This document shows positions 1 to 11,699 of a stretch of 64,000 nt of DNA, one piece after another. The position numbers and the translations under genes are program-made. The first letter of the stretch is position 1, and each line of letters opens with the position of its first letter. Below the pieces are notes generated by a model. That model was not told where the DNA came from. It worked only from the letters and a program-made list of their open reading frames with translations, and ran no database searches. The DNA comes from Physcomitrium patens (Eukaryota; Streptophyta; Bryopsida; Funariales; Funariaceae), in NCBI RefSeq assembly GCF_000002425.4, contig NC_037254.1, positions 15,784,712 through 15,848,711 on the forward strand, given 5' to 3'.

Positions 1-866
1 ATCCAACTTTAATCTTAAATCAAATCTTAATCCTAGTCCAACCTTAAATCTTAACCATATCCTATCAATATAGATCCTTGTACCGTTATTAAGTTAAAGA
101 AGTTAAAACTCTAATGGATTAAGATGAATATTGTCTTATAATTATACAAATAAAATTTTCACATATGTTGGATTAAATTGAAAGTAAGAGCCATCTAATA
201 CACCACAAACAAGAGATTGTAAACTTAGGTCTTTATTATATTAATTTCCTATCTTCTTTCTTTCTTTATTTGAGCTATAAGTATTTAATATCTTATATTC
301 TTATGATGATTTATTGATTATCAATCTATAATGAAATTAATCAACACTTCTCATATAAATTCATAAAGAGATGATATTTGAGCTCATCACATTGTCATTT
401 GGTTTGTTTATCAAATTTGTAAGAAATATTAATGTGGATTGATTAATAATTTTTTTGCTAAAAAAAAATACTTGATCTTATTTTATTGCTTACAAGTATT
501 TAATACAATAATATTAGTGATTTGAGTATATTTTCCATCTAAATAATGAATTCAAAATAAAAACAAAGTATTAAATTTTTTTTTATCTCCTTTTATCTAT
601 AAAGATGATACAATTGCAAAAATAACTTTGAATAATTACATGTCATTGATAGCCATTGCAGAGAAAAAAAAAATAATAAATAAAAAATACATGTAATTTG
701 TTTGATATCTTTTTCATACACATTACTTGCACATAGAAGAAAAACACAGTCATACTTTTGACATCTCTATACAATCAATTAGAAGGAATCAATGCTCTTT
801 TATCATGCTAATTAAATTAAGTCATATTGCAACTTAAAAGTAATTCTTTACAAACCTAAGAATCTC
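1..866. other. AT-rich intergenic sequence with decayed AAATCTTAAATC-type repeats
   Basis: No gene is visible. The first ~170 bases are imperfect repeats of units like AATCTTAAATCAAATC, followed by a segment containing TTATTAAGTTAAA. The same unit type and a similar following segment occur at about 32930-33300, so both are probably fragments of one dispersed repeat. The rest is A/T runs with no open frame of note. Confidence 0.45.
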
Positions 867-1729
867 TCAAATTGTGTCCAAGTCAAATGTTTTTTCTCTT
901 TGTGAAAAAGTATAGTGAGGTGGAATGTGATATAAACTTATGGTTTTAACGATGGCAACATATCCAGGGTGAATGGATATGTTGAAGTTTTGACGAAATC
1001 CACTCCACCTATAGACTGGATGGGTCAAGTTGCTAGTAAAAATATATGTTTTTTTGAAGGCTTCATGCACACATGGCGACCCATCTCGGATGGAGCGCTT
1101 GACGTCCCCGGATGGTAATGTAATCACACCTAAATGGAGCTCAAAAGAGAATAGGGACCTGTCCACACTGACAAATATGGCAGTAGAAGAGCCTATATTC
1201 TTACCCCGTGATGGATGCATGGATTCTCATCGTTGTGTGAATGCATCGAGGGGTTCCGGTGCCGGAAGGGCCCACAGTCCAAGAAGGGTGGATCTGGTGG
1301 CATGGCGCCCTTCAGTTAGCCACCGATCGGAGAGCTCTTGCCACGGAAGAAATCCGTGGTGGCAGAGTTCTCCAAGGGACCGCATCATGAAAAAGCATGG
1401 CAGACGAGGAGAGTGACGATGCGGCCCTGCGGTGAATCGGTAATCGAGGGAAACGCCCCCGTGCTTCCAGCCCCCACCTGAGCCTTCGATCCCTTCTTTC
1501 TGACTGGACGATGCTCGGATTTGGTTTCGTGTTTACTGGCATGGTGGTGTCTGGAGTCTCCACCCACCTGGAGACCGAATCCGCCGGGTAACGGCTTTCG
1601 CAGAAGACAGATCCCGACTCCACGGGTGAACTACTCGGCAAGTCACTCGTTTGTAAATCTGTTCTGTTACGAGACTAACCTCGCTGCACTCCGGCGCAGC
1701 AGCAATTGCGATGCTGCCGTCCTCCCGAT
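867..1729. other. Higher-GC stretch, no recognised gene
   Basis: Base composition rises sharply compared with the AT-rich DNA to the left. Open frames exist on both strands (a 117-codon frame on the minus strand at 867-1220 and a 128-codon frame on the plus strand at 1030-1416), but none resembles a family I know, and they overlap each other. This could be the degraded 5' part of the GDSL relic that follows, but I see no GDSL block motifs here. Confidence 0.3.
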
Positions 1730-1910
1730 CAGCGGTGGTTCATAAGGCCTGCAAATATCTGGGTCACGGAACACTGTGCGATGTTGTATAACCTGGGATT
1801 CCAAAATTTCGTGACTGAAAACCTGGCTCTCATGAGTTGCCTTGCATTTGCGACTGCGTTTCCTCCGCTCGCAACATTATATCAGCGTTGGCTCGGCGAC
1901 TTTCTAATGA
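1730..1910 (+). pseudogene. Relic of a GDSL esterase/lipase gene (piece of exon 4)
   Basis: The bases around 1783-1809 match the fourth exon of the intact GDSL gene downstream (around 10697-10723) at roughly 23 of 27 positions by eye. The translated piece LYNLGFQNFVTENLALMSCL lines up with LYNMGFRNFAVSTLPPLGCL of the intact gene, which is the region between GDSL blocks III and V. Weaker similarity extends to about 1730 on the left and 1910 on the right. The frame is interrupted before this piece, and no GDS nucleophile block or DxxH block was found nearby, so this is a fragment. It probably derives from an old tandem duplication of the GDSL gene, now separated from it by the copia insertion. 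Confidence 0.6.
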
Positions 1911-2048
1911 CTTGGATCTGCTGTGGCTGGTGGCTGTGATCCTGAGATAAAAATTTCAAGTTGTCTACACTTAGCTCGCGTTTGGCACATTCACGTAAAG
2001 CAGAGGAGATTGTCATGTGCTCTCTTTGCAGTTAGGTCTTGTGTCCCA

Positions 2049-2105
2049 GTTGAGAGTGATCACTGTCAGGGTTATGTAATATCCTTGACAGCAATCACTC
2101 TCAAC
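2049..2105. repeat. Foldback: 23-bp inverted repeat with an 11-base spacer
   Basis: The arm at 2049-2071 begins GTTGAGAGTGAT and the arm at 2083-2105 ends ATCACTCTCAAC. About 20 of 23 positions pair, with the spacer at 2072-2082. Transcribed from either strand it would form a strong hairpin. It could be a small terminal-inverted-repeat remnant or a structured RNA; sequence alone does not decide. Confidence 0.6.
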
Positions 2106-2946
2106 TTCACCGTTTCTGTTATCTGTTAAGCAATATCTATCATTAAATTCCTTGGGACGTTGCATTGTAAGATGGTGAGCGCAGAAGAGTACAAGAATGG
2201 ATACAATCCGGCTATTACTACTCAATGCAATTAAGTCAATGCAGAAAGGGGAATCCCGATTCGAGGCTATGATGAAAGACACTAGTTTTTCGAGTACCTT
2301 TCCTTTCCACATGACTCTTACTCGAACATCAAAAGTTTGTTTTTCATGCCTGCACAAGCGATAAGTCTTGAATTTGATCTCATATCAAAACGAATTCAAC
2401 TAAGAGGAAATGTGGACATTTGCACTTGATTAAACTATCTGTAGAAATTGTTCAGAAGATGAACAGACAAATCTCTAAGTTCAGATTCAGACTACTGACC
2501 TGCTGAGTCAGTGCAGATCGGCTGAAGCAATACCACTGTGATTTAGAGCTTCAATCTTTGTGTGCCGATGTGAAGCAGGCGAGCATGACATATTCCACGA
2601 TGTGATTTAATTCCCCGAAAAAATTTCCATGGTCAGTTGTATTTCAGCCCAGAGAAGTGGAATCGACCTTTGACCTCTTAGTCCTAAGATCCCCTCTTTT
2701 CTATACTGATAGCAAGAGCTCTCCCGAGTGGTACAGATTTGGATGTAACTCACTTACAATTTTGAATATACAAAACCTGTAGCCATTCAAATTCAATAGC
2801 AATTGCATTGAACTAAGCCAACGTCATATGATGCTATGAAATTCAATGTTATCAGTGTGTCACATTAAGACTAGTGTGAGTGAGTGTGAATATGTGTATG
2901 TATGTATAATTGAATATTGCTATTTTCCAATGTCTATTAATACCAG
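2106..2946. other. Intergenic sequence, nothing recognised
   Basis: Mixed-composition DNA without convincing open frames. It ends in the ACCAG pentamer (2942-2946) that forms the left target-site duplication of the copia element. Confidence 0.4.
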
Positions 2947-3239
2947 TATTAAAGTAAATAGAAGATAAGTTAGAAGCTAAAAGATATTATCTTAGATAAG
3001 TTGCTAATGGTCAAAGGGCAGCAAAAGGATGAAAGAAAGTTACCAAGGTGATGGCTAGATTAAGAGGAATCTAGGATTTAGTTGGATGAAAGTAAGATGA
3101 ATATTAGCCAAAATGGATGTAACCTCTACCTATAAGTAAAGGGTGTTGGAAGTAAGAGGTATCTCATTAAACACTTCTCTTGTGTCTAACCTTGCTGATT
3201 TCTACTTACTTGTGTCTTACTTATTGTGTTTGTTCAATA
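2947..3239 (+). repeat. 5' LTR of the copia element
   Basis: Aligns throughout with 7823-8134, starting TATTAAAG here (TGTTAAAG in the 3' copy) and ending TTCAATA. The end is fixed by the primer-binding site that starts at 3240 and by the target duplication. Confidence 0.88.
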
Positions 3240-3253
3240 GGTTATGGGCCCAC
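3240..3253 (+). promoter_or_regulatory. Copia primer-binding site matching the initiator tRNA-Met anticodon loop
   Basis: GGTTATGGGCCCAC directly follows the 5' LTR. From memory of plant initiator tRNA-Met, its anticodon stem-loop contains GUGGGCCCAUAACC, the exact complement over 14 bases. Drosophila copia has the same arrangement and primes from a 5' half of initiator tRNA-Met cut in the anticodon loop. Most plant copia elements instead carry TGGTATCAGAGC, which pairs with the tRNA 3' end. Confidence 0.8.
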
Positions 3254-3727
3254 ACACACTTTGTTGTGCTATTTAAATAAATTGAAGTCATTTGCTAGTT
3301 GTTGTTCTTGTGTGGAATAGATCTTATGGTGTTTACTGATGTTAGAGATTGTATGATTTAATCTAGTGTTTTGACTTGTGGAGGTTCTGATTTGGGCCTT
3401 ATAGATCTCTTACATCAATTTGAAGGTTCTTAACTCCTAGGATTGAGTGATTAAGACCTTATACAAAGACCTTGATAATGTCTTTGATTTTGTGGTGAGA
3501 AAGTGAATTTTATGAGTGGAAGAACTTGATAGTGAGGTTGATTGAAATTCACATACTTGTTAGAAGCTTCAAAAGTTGATTTTGGAGTGTTTGGAGTAAG
3601 AGTAAAGAAACATTCATTTGTTCAGAAGAGGGCATTTTGAGATTTTGCTAGTACAAAATTGTTTTAGTGATTTTAAGCACATAGAGACTCTTTTTCTTGA
3701 TATTTTTTGATAGACCTCTTCTAAGAC

Positions 3728-6700
3728 ATGGCTTCAAGTGACGGTGAAGATTTGAGAGTGATTGAAAAGTTTAGAGGTGACAATTTCTACCATTGGAAGG
3801 TCAAAATGGAGCTTTTAATGGCGTCTTTGGATCTTTGAGACATTGTAGATGAAAGTGAAGAGCCTCCAAGCACACATGCTAATGCTAAAGAGAGAAAGGA
3901 CTTCACAAGACGAGAAAAGAAGGCTTTTGACATGATTGCCACCAATTTGGATAAAGCCAACTTTTCTCACATCATCTCTTGCAAAGGACCAACAGAAGCA
4001 TGGAAGACTCTTTGCAACATATATGAGAACAAGAACTTGTCCAATATCATCTTCACAAGGAGGAAATTCTTCACTTGCAAGATGGAAGAAGGTGAAGACC
4101 TCATGGCTCATGTCAACAAGATAAAAGCCCTTACTAATCAACTTACTATTGTTGACAAGCCTTTAGAAGAGAGTGATATTGTCATGACCTTGCTTATGAG
4201 TCTTCCCGAGTCCTACAACTACCTCATTGTGGCATTGGAGTCCATCAAGCTAAAAGAACTCACAATGGATTATGTGACGGCAAGACTTGCCCATAAAGTG
4301 ACCAAGAGAAAAGAAAAAGATCCCCAAAGTGAGGATTCGGCTCTCTTTTCAAGGCAAGGCAAGGAGAGTCATCTCAACCAACGTGGCAATGTAAGAACTT
4401 ACTTCATTTGTGGAAAACCAAGTCACTTTGCTCGAAATTGCTACAAAGCTAAGAAAGGAGATAGAAAAAGTGCAAACAATGCTCGTGATGAATATGGAGG
4501 TGATGATTATGCATTCATGGCAAGTGAAGGCACTTCCATGGCTGCCATGTCCAAGTGGATTATTGATTCTGGTGCCACCAAATATATGACTCCATACAAG
4601 TGTTTCTTTGATACTTATGAAGAGATTTCAACAACAAATATCCTCATGGGAGACAATGGTATAGTATAAGCTATTGGAATGGGCTCCATTTTTATAGAGA
4701 TTGTTGTAAAAGGCCAAACCAAGAGGATCAGATTGAAGGACATCTCATATGTGCCAAAGATGAAGAAAAACCTCCTCTCGATGAATAAACTTGTTTTACA
4801 TGGTTGTAAAGTGCAATTTGATAAGAATGGGTGTTTTGTAAAGATATTGAAAGGAGATCATATTACAAAGGGCTTTAGAGATGGCAACCTCTACTTCATC
4901 AAGTACAAGATTGGAATGGAGTTGAAGTGGCGGCATTTGCTAAATTTCCTCAAGATCAAGACAAGTTTGGTATTTGGCATCCATGCCTTGGTCATTTGAA
5001 TGCCAAGAGCATGAAGGAGCTCCAATCCATGGTAAGTAGCTTAGATCTTAGTCATATAAGCCACAATGCTATAACACTTGCTTGTGAAGGTTGTATTCAA
5101 GGCAAACAACAAATGGCCTCATTTCCAAGTCGAATTGCAACATGTGCAACCAAGTTATTGGAGATTGTCCATTCAGATGATTGTGGACCTATGAAGATGC
5201 CATCAATAAGAGGTGCAAGGTATTTTGTCACATTCATTGATGACTTTTCAAGAAAAGTATGGATTTTGATCCTCAAAGCAAAGAATGAATATTTCATAAG
5301 GTTTAAGGAGTTTAAAGCACTTGTGGAGAAGCAATGTGAATGTAATATCAAGGTATTGCATATAGACAATGGAAGTGAGTATATGTCAAAGCAATTCAAT
5401 GATTTCTTGAAGATGCATGGTATTGCAAGACAACCTCCATTCCTTACACTCCACAACAAAATGGAATTGCTAAAAGAGCAAATCAAACCATTGTAGAGAT
5501 GGCAAGGAATATGCTTCATGTAGAACACCGTAGACATGAGTTTTGGATGGAAGTAGTAGTGAATGCAGTGTACACAAGAAATAGTTGTCCTATAAGTGCA
5601 CTTATATCAATGACACCAGAAGAAGCTTGAAGTGGGAGAAAACCTTGTGTTTTTCATATGAAGACCTTTCGATGCATAGCATATGCAAAGATACTAGATT
5701 GTATGAGATTAAAATTTGATGCAAAAGGTACAAAATGTGTGCTTGTTGGATATTGTGAAGGTACAAAGGTTTATAGGCTCATGTGTTTGAAGACTAAAAA
5801 GATCATCAAAAGTCGTGATGTTGAGTTTTTGGAACACAAGAGTGCTTGTGAGCACTTAGAGATGTGTCTAAGTAGAAGTAATGGTATGTTTGTGGACACA
5901 TCTTCAAATTCAGCAAAGAAGGAAGAAGACAAAGACAATGATGGTTGTAAAGGTAGAAATGAAGATGTAGAAGCAAAGAAGGTGGACAAGAAGGCCTCTA
6001 CAATTGCTAAAACCAGCAATGAAGAGCATGAAGATGTTGATGATGATGGTGATGAGGATTATGAATCTTTGAATGAAAAAAGACTATCTTCAAAAGTAAA
6101 GAAGGTTGGAGGTGACCATGGAGTGCAACAAGTTGAGTCTTCTTCAAATGAAAGGAGATATTCTTTGAGAGATAGAAAACAACGTGGTGAATAGTGGAAG
6201 GACCACATTTTTCCTCAAGTAAGTAAAAAACATGCCAATGTTGTACTTCTTACTGATCCGTTGAGTTTATGTGATGCAATGAAGTCTACGGATGCTATGA
6301 AGTGGGAGAATACTATAGAAGAAGAGTAAAAATCAGTCATGGACAATGGAACATGGAAATTGACTCAACTTCCACCAAATCGAGCTTCAATTGGTTGTAA
6401 GTGGGTATTTAGAACCAAAAAGGATGCAATGGATAATATTGTGAGGTATAAGGTAAGATTGGTTGCCAAAGGCTACTCACAAGTTGCTGGTGTTGATTTC
6501 AATGAGACATTTGCTCCCATGGCCAAATTCACCACCATTAAAACCATTGTAGCAGCAATGGACTTGGAGATACACCAAATGGATGTGAAGACTGCTTTCT
6601 TGAATGGAGAATTGGAAGAAGACATTTACATAGATCAACCTCAAGGATTTGTTGAAGAAGGCAAATAACATCTTGTGTGTAAGTTGAAGAAATCCTTGTA

Positions 6701-7811
6701 TGGACTCAAGCAATCATCAATGGCATGGTACCAACGTATCAACACATTCTTTGTGAATGAGGGATTTGTGAAGAATTAGGCTGATCATTCCATGTATGTG
6801 ATGCAATCAAAAATCTTCTTGCTGATTGTTATTCTTTATGTTGATGATATGATCATTTTGACCAATACTTTGAAAAAGATGGATTGGTTGAAGGCAAAGT
6901 TAGCAAAAGAATTTGAAATGAGTGATTTGGGAGAGCTCCACTATTGCTTAGGAGTAGAATTTGTGAGAGATTGAGCTAAGAAGATCATTACATTGAGCCA
7001 AAAGAAGTACATTAAAGAAGTGTTAAAACAGTTCAACATGGAGGAGTGCAAGTCCATTGGAACACCTTTGGAGGCAAATTTGAAGTTGATGAAGCTTACA
7101 GATGAGGAATTTGCTGAAGTTGAAGAAGAAATAAAAGATGTTCCATACAAGGCAGCAGTAGGCTCACTTATGTATGCAATGGTTGGTACAAGGGTGGATC
7201 TTGTAAATGCGGTGAGTGTTGTAAGTCAACACATGTTAAAAGCTGGACTAATTCATTGGGCAATCATTACGAGGATCTTGATGTACTTAAAAGGCACTTT
7301 GAACTTCAAATTATGTCTTGGAGGTGATAGTATTACATTGCATAGATATTGTGATGTAGATTGGGCTAGAGATGCAAATGATAGAAGATCAACAACGAGA
7401 TATGTATTCTTTGTTGGAGTAGGAGCAATTTCATGGAATTGTAATAGACAACTAACAATTGCAAGGTCTACAATGGAGGCGGAATACATGGCAGTAAGTC
7501 ATGGTGTAATAGAGGCAATATGGCTAAAACAAGTTTTAGAAGACATTGGACTTCTGCAATTGGAAGCAACTCGAATGAAGTGTGACAATCAAGGATGTCT
7601 TGCTTTTGCCAAGAATCCAAAGCATCATTCAAGGACAAAATACATTGACATTCAACATCACTTCATATAGGAGAAGATTGAGATGGGAGTACTTGACATG
7701 AAATATTGTGCAACGAAAGACATGCTTGTTGATTTACTCACAAAAGCATTGGTAAAGGATAGACATTACAAATTGATAAAGGGATTAAGTTTATTAGCCT
7801 TTAATCAATAG
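3728..7811 (+). pseudogene. Remains of copia gag-pol
   Basis: Begins at an ATG in a gag context (ASSDGEDLRVIEKFRGDNFY) 488 bases after the 5' LTR and ends shortly before the 3' LTR. In order it shows a gag domain with a zinc-knuckle region near 4400, an aspartic protease near 4560, the integrase zinc region near 4975 and integrase core near 5200, an acidic spacer near 5900-6190, reverse transcriptase at 6340-7000 and RNase H to about 7670. The family normally makes one polyprotein cut by its own protease. The frame is broken several times and cannot be functional. Confidence 0.88.
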
Positions 7812-7822
7812 CAAAGTAGGAG

Positions 7823-8134
7823 TGTTAAAGTAAATAGAGGATAAATTAAAAGGTAAAAGATATTATCTTAGATAAGTTGCTAATGGTCAAAGGGCAGCAA
7901 AAGGATGAAGGAAAGTTACCAACGTAGCAGCTAGGATTATAGGTGGCAGCTAAGTTAAGAGAAATCTAGGATTTAGTTAGATGAAAGTAAGATGAATACT
8001 AGCCAAAATGGATGTAACCTCTACCTATAAGTAAAAGGTGTTAGAAGTGAGAGGTATCTCATTCCACACTTCTCTTGTATCTAACCTTGTTGATTTCTAC
8101 TTACTTGTATCTTGCTTATTGTGTTTCTTCAATA
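7823..8134 (+). repeat. 3' LTR of the copia element
   Basis: Direct repeat of 2947-3239. A purine-rich stretch (GCAAAGTAGGAG) immediately upstream is the likely polypurine tract that primes plus-strand synthesis in this family. The ACCAG target duplication follows at 8135-8139. Confidence 0.88.
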
Positions 8135-8195
8135 ACCAGCTTATTACCCTAAGTTTTGTGGTTGTGTTGTTCTCTTGATTATGTTTGAGGGGATA

Positions 8196-8264
8196 TGGTG
8201 ACAGAGAAGGAAGCTGGGAAGGAAGGAAGGTGGTGACAGAGAAGGAAGCGAGGAAGGAAGGAAG
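8196..8264. repeat. Two-copy tandem repeat of a ~35-bp purine-rich unit
   Basis: Units at 8196-8230 and 8231-8264, each starting TGGTGACAGAGAAGGAAGC and ending in GGAA repeats, nearly identical. It lies just outside the copia insertion in the leftover intergenic DNA. Confidence 0.75.
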
Positions 8265-9432
8265 TGTGTTATACAACATGGAAGAATATACTCACAATGA
8301 GAGAGTTCCTAACGTTTGTTAATCATCTACTTGAACAAGTTTTGGAAGACAAGAATTCGGAAAAAATGCTCACCACAGTATTCGGAGAAAATGTACATCA
8401 CAGCTGATACGATATTTTCACAGCGTCTGTGATGTAAAATCTCCTGCAAACAATCCAGAAAGTCGATTGGACGCTCTCTGCAAATTCGTCGTGCTAGCTC
8501 TAGTACAAGATGGTATATTCGTTCATGGCTGTGACGCACTATTGAAGTTCAACACATTCACTCACAGAAACCCACAACACAGAATGTGACTACAATTACT
8601 CAGCATATGCTCTTGATTCATATATACAGAAACCGCCTTTAAGTCACAGCAGCACTATTAGCTAAACTCTGTGCTAGCGGAATTACAAACCCACTGTAAA
8701 GAATGATTACTCTTAACTGTACATTAGCTTATATACTGGTAGTATTGATTTACATTCAAATGTAGTAAGTCGAATGAACGTATTCATCCAACACACCAAT
8801 CCGTCACACTTTTGGATGTCAACGTCTGGACTCTATGTGGCACGTTTGCAAGTTCACGACTGTGTAAAGTTTAGATTCCTTGCAATTTGATCAGGTCCAT
8901 TCAACTAAACGGAATCCATCTTCATCTATTAAATATGCTCGTGCTTTAGTTCTTCCCCAATGATAAACTTAAGTTTTATAGCTGAGAGCGTTACACACCA
9001 ATACTTCTGCACGTGACGTAGCTAGTTATACTGATGTCTGCCAAACCAAACAAATTAGGCTAAAAAACCGTTTACCAGGTTCTGTAGGTGGCCATGATCA
9101 GTGTACTTTGAGCAGGAATGCATTTATGAGAGATCATTGTTCTTAGATATATTTCGATTAGATCCATCTTCATGACCCAGGTCACTTTAAGAAGCCAGCT
9201 TTTGACATCGTGCATAGATGGGGGCACCTTGATACTTGCTAGAGTGCTAACAGATCTTCATAACCCATACTACTTATTAGCTCCGATGAGGCCGAATCCT
9301 TTATTCCAGCGCTAGACCTCAGTTGCAGTATGTATGAAGAGGCATTCATGTGTAGGCTTAGCTGACCTGAGCCTCTACACCATATATTGATGTAATCTGA
9401 GTTTTGGAGCAATCACGACCGACAATACCACC
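8265..9432. other. Upstream region of the GDSL gene, no gene recognised
   Basis: Contains a 70-codon open frame on the minus strand (8327-8539) of no recognisable family. The last few hundred bases must hold the promoter and leader of the GDSL gene, but no TATA box is clear enough to call. Confidence 0.35.
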
Positions 9433-11381
9433 ATGGAGTTCTTCAAGTTGCACCACCCGGCTGCATATCAGTTGCAGCTTACAACGCTTCGAACATTCGT
9501 AGCAGCAGTACTATTGCTGCTACTCTGTTGTCATCCTGGTCGGTTACCTTCACATTCCTACAGTGTCCATGTTATAATCACAAAACCACTAGAATATGTG
9601 AGGACTTGACTTAATTCTGTGGACTGGCTGAATGCAATTGTGAGAGAGCCTTCAAGTTTTTTTGTGATACTTATGAAGATAACCGTAGCTCCAATGTATT
9701 TTGTGATAATAGAAGGGTTTGTTGAAGTTAATCCATAACCTCCAAAACTTTGGAATCTCTGGAATTCATTTCCACTGCCACATGTGGAAAATTTATGGAT
9801 TATGCTGCAGTCCCAGCCATTGAGGTGAATGGCATCAGATTCAAGGAAATCTTCAGTTTTGGGGATTCTTATCTTGACATCGGGAACCGCGACCCTAAAA
9901 ACTTTACCAGAACACCCGTAGGGCCTGTGAATCAGGCATGGATCAATCCTTATGGCCTGACCAACCCTGCAGTTCCGACAGGACGATTCTGTGATGGTCA
10001 AGTATTCTCTGATATTCTTGGTAATTCGTATTCTCTTGTCCCCTTTCTTTTGACTACAATCATCTAGTGTTGGATCTAGTGAATCGTTGCATCATTTGAT
10101 TTGCCAGTGGAATGTTTTACCCTTGTCGAATTGTTTGACAAGTATGCTCAAGCATTGGAATGATGACCGCTCCAGCTGACTACATAGGTCTTCACCCACG
10201 CCCTTACATACTTTACGAAGAGCGGCCGTCGACCCGGAAGGAAGATGGCATGAACTTCGCCGTGGGAGGAAGTGGAGTCAAAGACAATTTAGGATTTACG
10301 AAGACCCGAGATCAGATCGCTCAGTTGAAGACAGTGATCAATTCAGGAGTTTATTCGGAAACGGTGTACAAAGAGTCGCTCATTTTGTTCACAATCTCTG
10401 GCAACGATTACTATGCATTTCTGAGGAACAGCCAAGTCATTGGACTTGCAGTAATCTCGCATTCCATATATTCATGCAAATCAGTAGTATACTTAGTCGT
10501 CGTGTTCTTGAATCCCCGGGTCAAAGTAAGCTGATTGTTGGAGACAAATATCCATTGGTTTTGTGCCCTGTATGTTCTGCAACCCTCTCTGCGGGATCGA
10601 TCTCTAACGTGTTTGAGTTGTTATACCTGTTCATCTAGGAAATTGGCATTTTTATCGTAGCGGTTGTGAATCAACTAGTTGAAGACTTGAAAACATTGTA
10701 CAACATGGGATTCAGAAATTTCGCCGTATCTACACTCCCACCACTGGGCTGCTTGCCCGGTGTGTCGGCATTTACGGGCAGCCTTTCATGCTTAGAGGTT
10801 GCCAATGTAGTTTCGACGACGCACAATTCTTTGCTGAAGGCAATGCTGACCAACAGTTCGTCCATATTAGCAGCAGCGAATTTGATAATTCTAGATAACG
10901 AGCTTGCCTTCAGAGAAATACTGTTAAACCAGATCCAAACCCGTAAGCCACCCTCGCGGTCCCTCCGCACCTCCTGGTCTTGCTAGAAATCATGCTTAAG
11001 CAGCAAATTTTGATGAGATAACCCATCAAGATGGCCGCGATGTGAGTCACGGCTGCAACTCCTTCATTTACATGATTTAACCCCGTTCTAAAGATTCCAA
11101 CATACCCTTATCTCTCACGTGTTTCGTGTGCAGAATTTACCTCTGGTTTGAAGGCTTGCTGCAAAGGATCCGGGTCCTTTAACTTGTGTGGTGATGTTGA
11201 CAAAGCCACACGAACGCCGCTATACACTTTATGCAGCGCAAACACAATTTCGACCTACTTCTTCTGGGACGAGGTGCACCCCACACAGGCTGGATGGAGG
11301 TCCGTCTTCAACCTTTTCCTGGGGGGAGAGCCCTTTTCGTTCACGAATGGGAAAAGCCTCGTCCAGTTTCTCAGTACCTGA
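9433..11381 (+). CDS. GDSL-type esterase/lipase (SGNH hydrolase), five exons
   Basis: A serine hydrolase of the plant GDSL family, which cleaves ester bonds of lipids, cutin or acylated wall components; the exact substrate cannot be told. Exons read as 9433-9538, 9811-10020, 10143-10450, 10639-10942 and 11134-11381, each intron GT-AG with frames that join, giving about 391 residues, usual for the family. The start ATG is in a CCACCATGG context. Residues ~20-35 form a hydrophobic signal peptide (VAAVLLLLLCC), so secretion is likely. Catalytic blocks are present: FGDSYLDIGN with nucleophile Ser55, NFAVGGSG near 143-150, SGNDYY with Asn193, and DEVHP with Asp355 and His358. The first donor and third acceptor are weak and chosen by phase. 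It looks intact. A relic of a related copy lies at 1730-1910. Confidence 0.88.
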
Positions 11382-11405
11382 GCAGACGGTATTAGTATTA
11401 TTGTC

Positions 11406-11459
11406 AATAAATAAGGATGGTATAGGTTTCAGTAGAACCCCAATGAACAGGTGAATAAA
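11406..11459 (+). terminator. Likely polyadenylation signals of the GDSL gene
   Basis: Two AATAAA hexamers, at 11406-11411 and 11454-11459, lie 25-80 bases after the GDSL stop codon. Plant polyadenylation signals are loose, so this is only suggestive. Confidence 0.4.
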
Positions 11460-11699
11460 ATGTTCATGTAGTGCAAGCACTTCAACTGCATGGCATCTAG
11501 CAAAATGGATCAGGGGGTCTCCGGCATCAAACTGCCACCTCTTAGAGCCAAATTCGTCCAAGATCCAGCCTGCAAAAGGATCCACTGACCTGTTGCTGTA
11601 CAGGTTTTCTGAATGTCCTGTTGATGTTCCACTGAAGTAAAGATACCGACCATCATAGAAAGACTTCACCATGCAGAACTCGCTCTTCCCAATTAGGTC

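Larger units (their letters stand above)
2947..8134 (+). mobile_element. Ty1/copia LTR retrotransposon, structurally complete but broken
   Basis: The element is bounded by two direct LTRs (2947-3239 and 7823-8134) and flanked by a perfect 5-bp duplication ACCAG (2942-2946 and 8135-8139). The internal order is gag, protease, integrase, reverse transcriptase, RNase H, which is diagnostic of Ty1/copia (integrase before RT). Motifs seen include a zinc-knuckle region, WIIDSGAT (protease), an HPCLGH integrase zinc region, YVDDM (RT) and an RNase H end with EAEYMAVS. The coding region is broken in several places, so this is a fossil. The LTRs are about 90% identical by eye, mostly transition differences, so it is a moderately old insertion. 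It sits between the GDSL relic and the intact GDSL gene. Confidence 0.93.

Noticed and set aside
867-1220. 117-codon minus-strand open frame
   Set aside because: No family resemblance, no splice or promoter context, opposite to the neighbouring GDSL relic.
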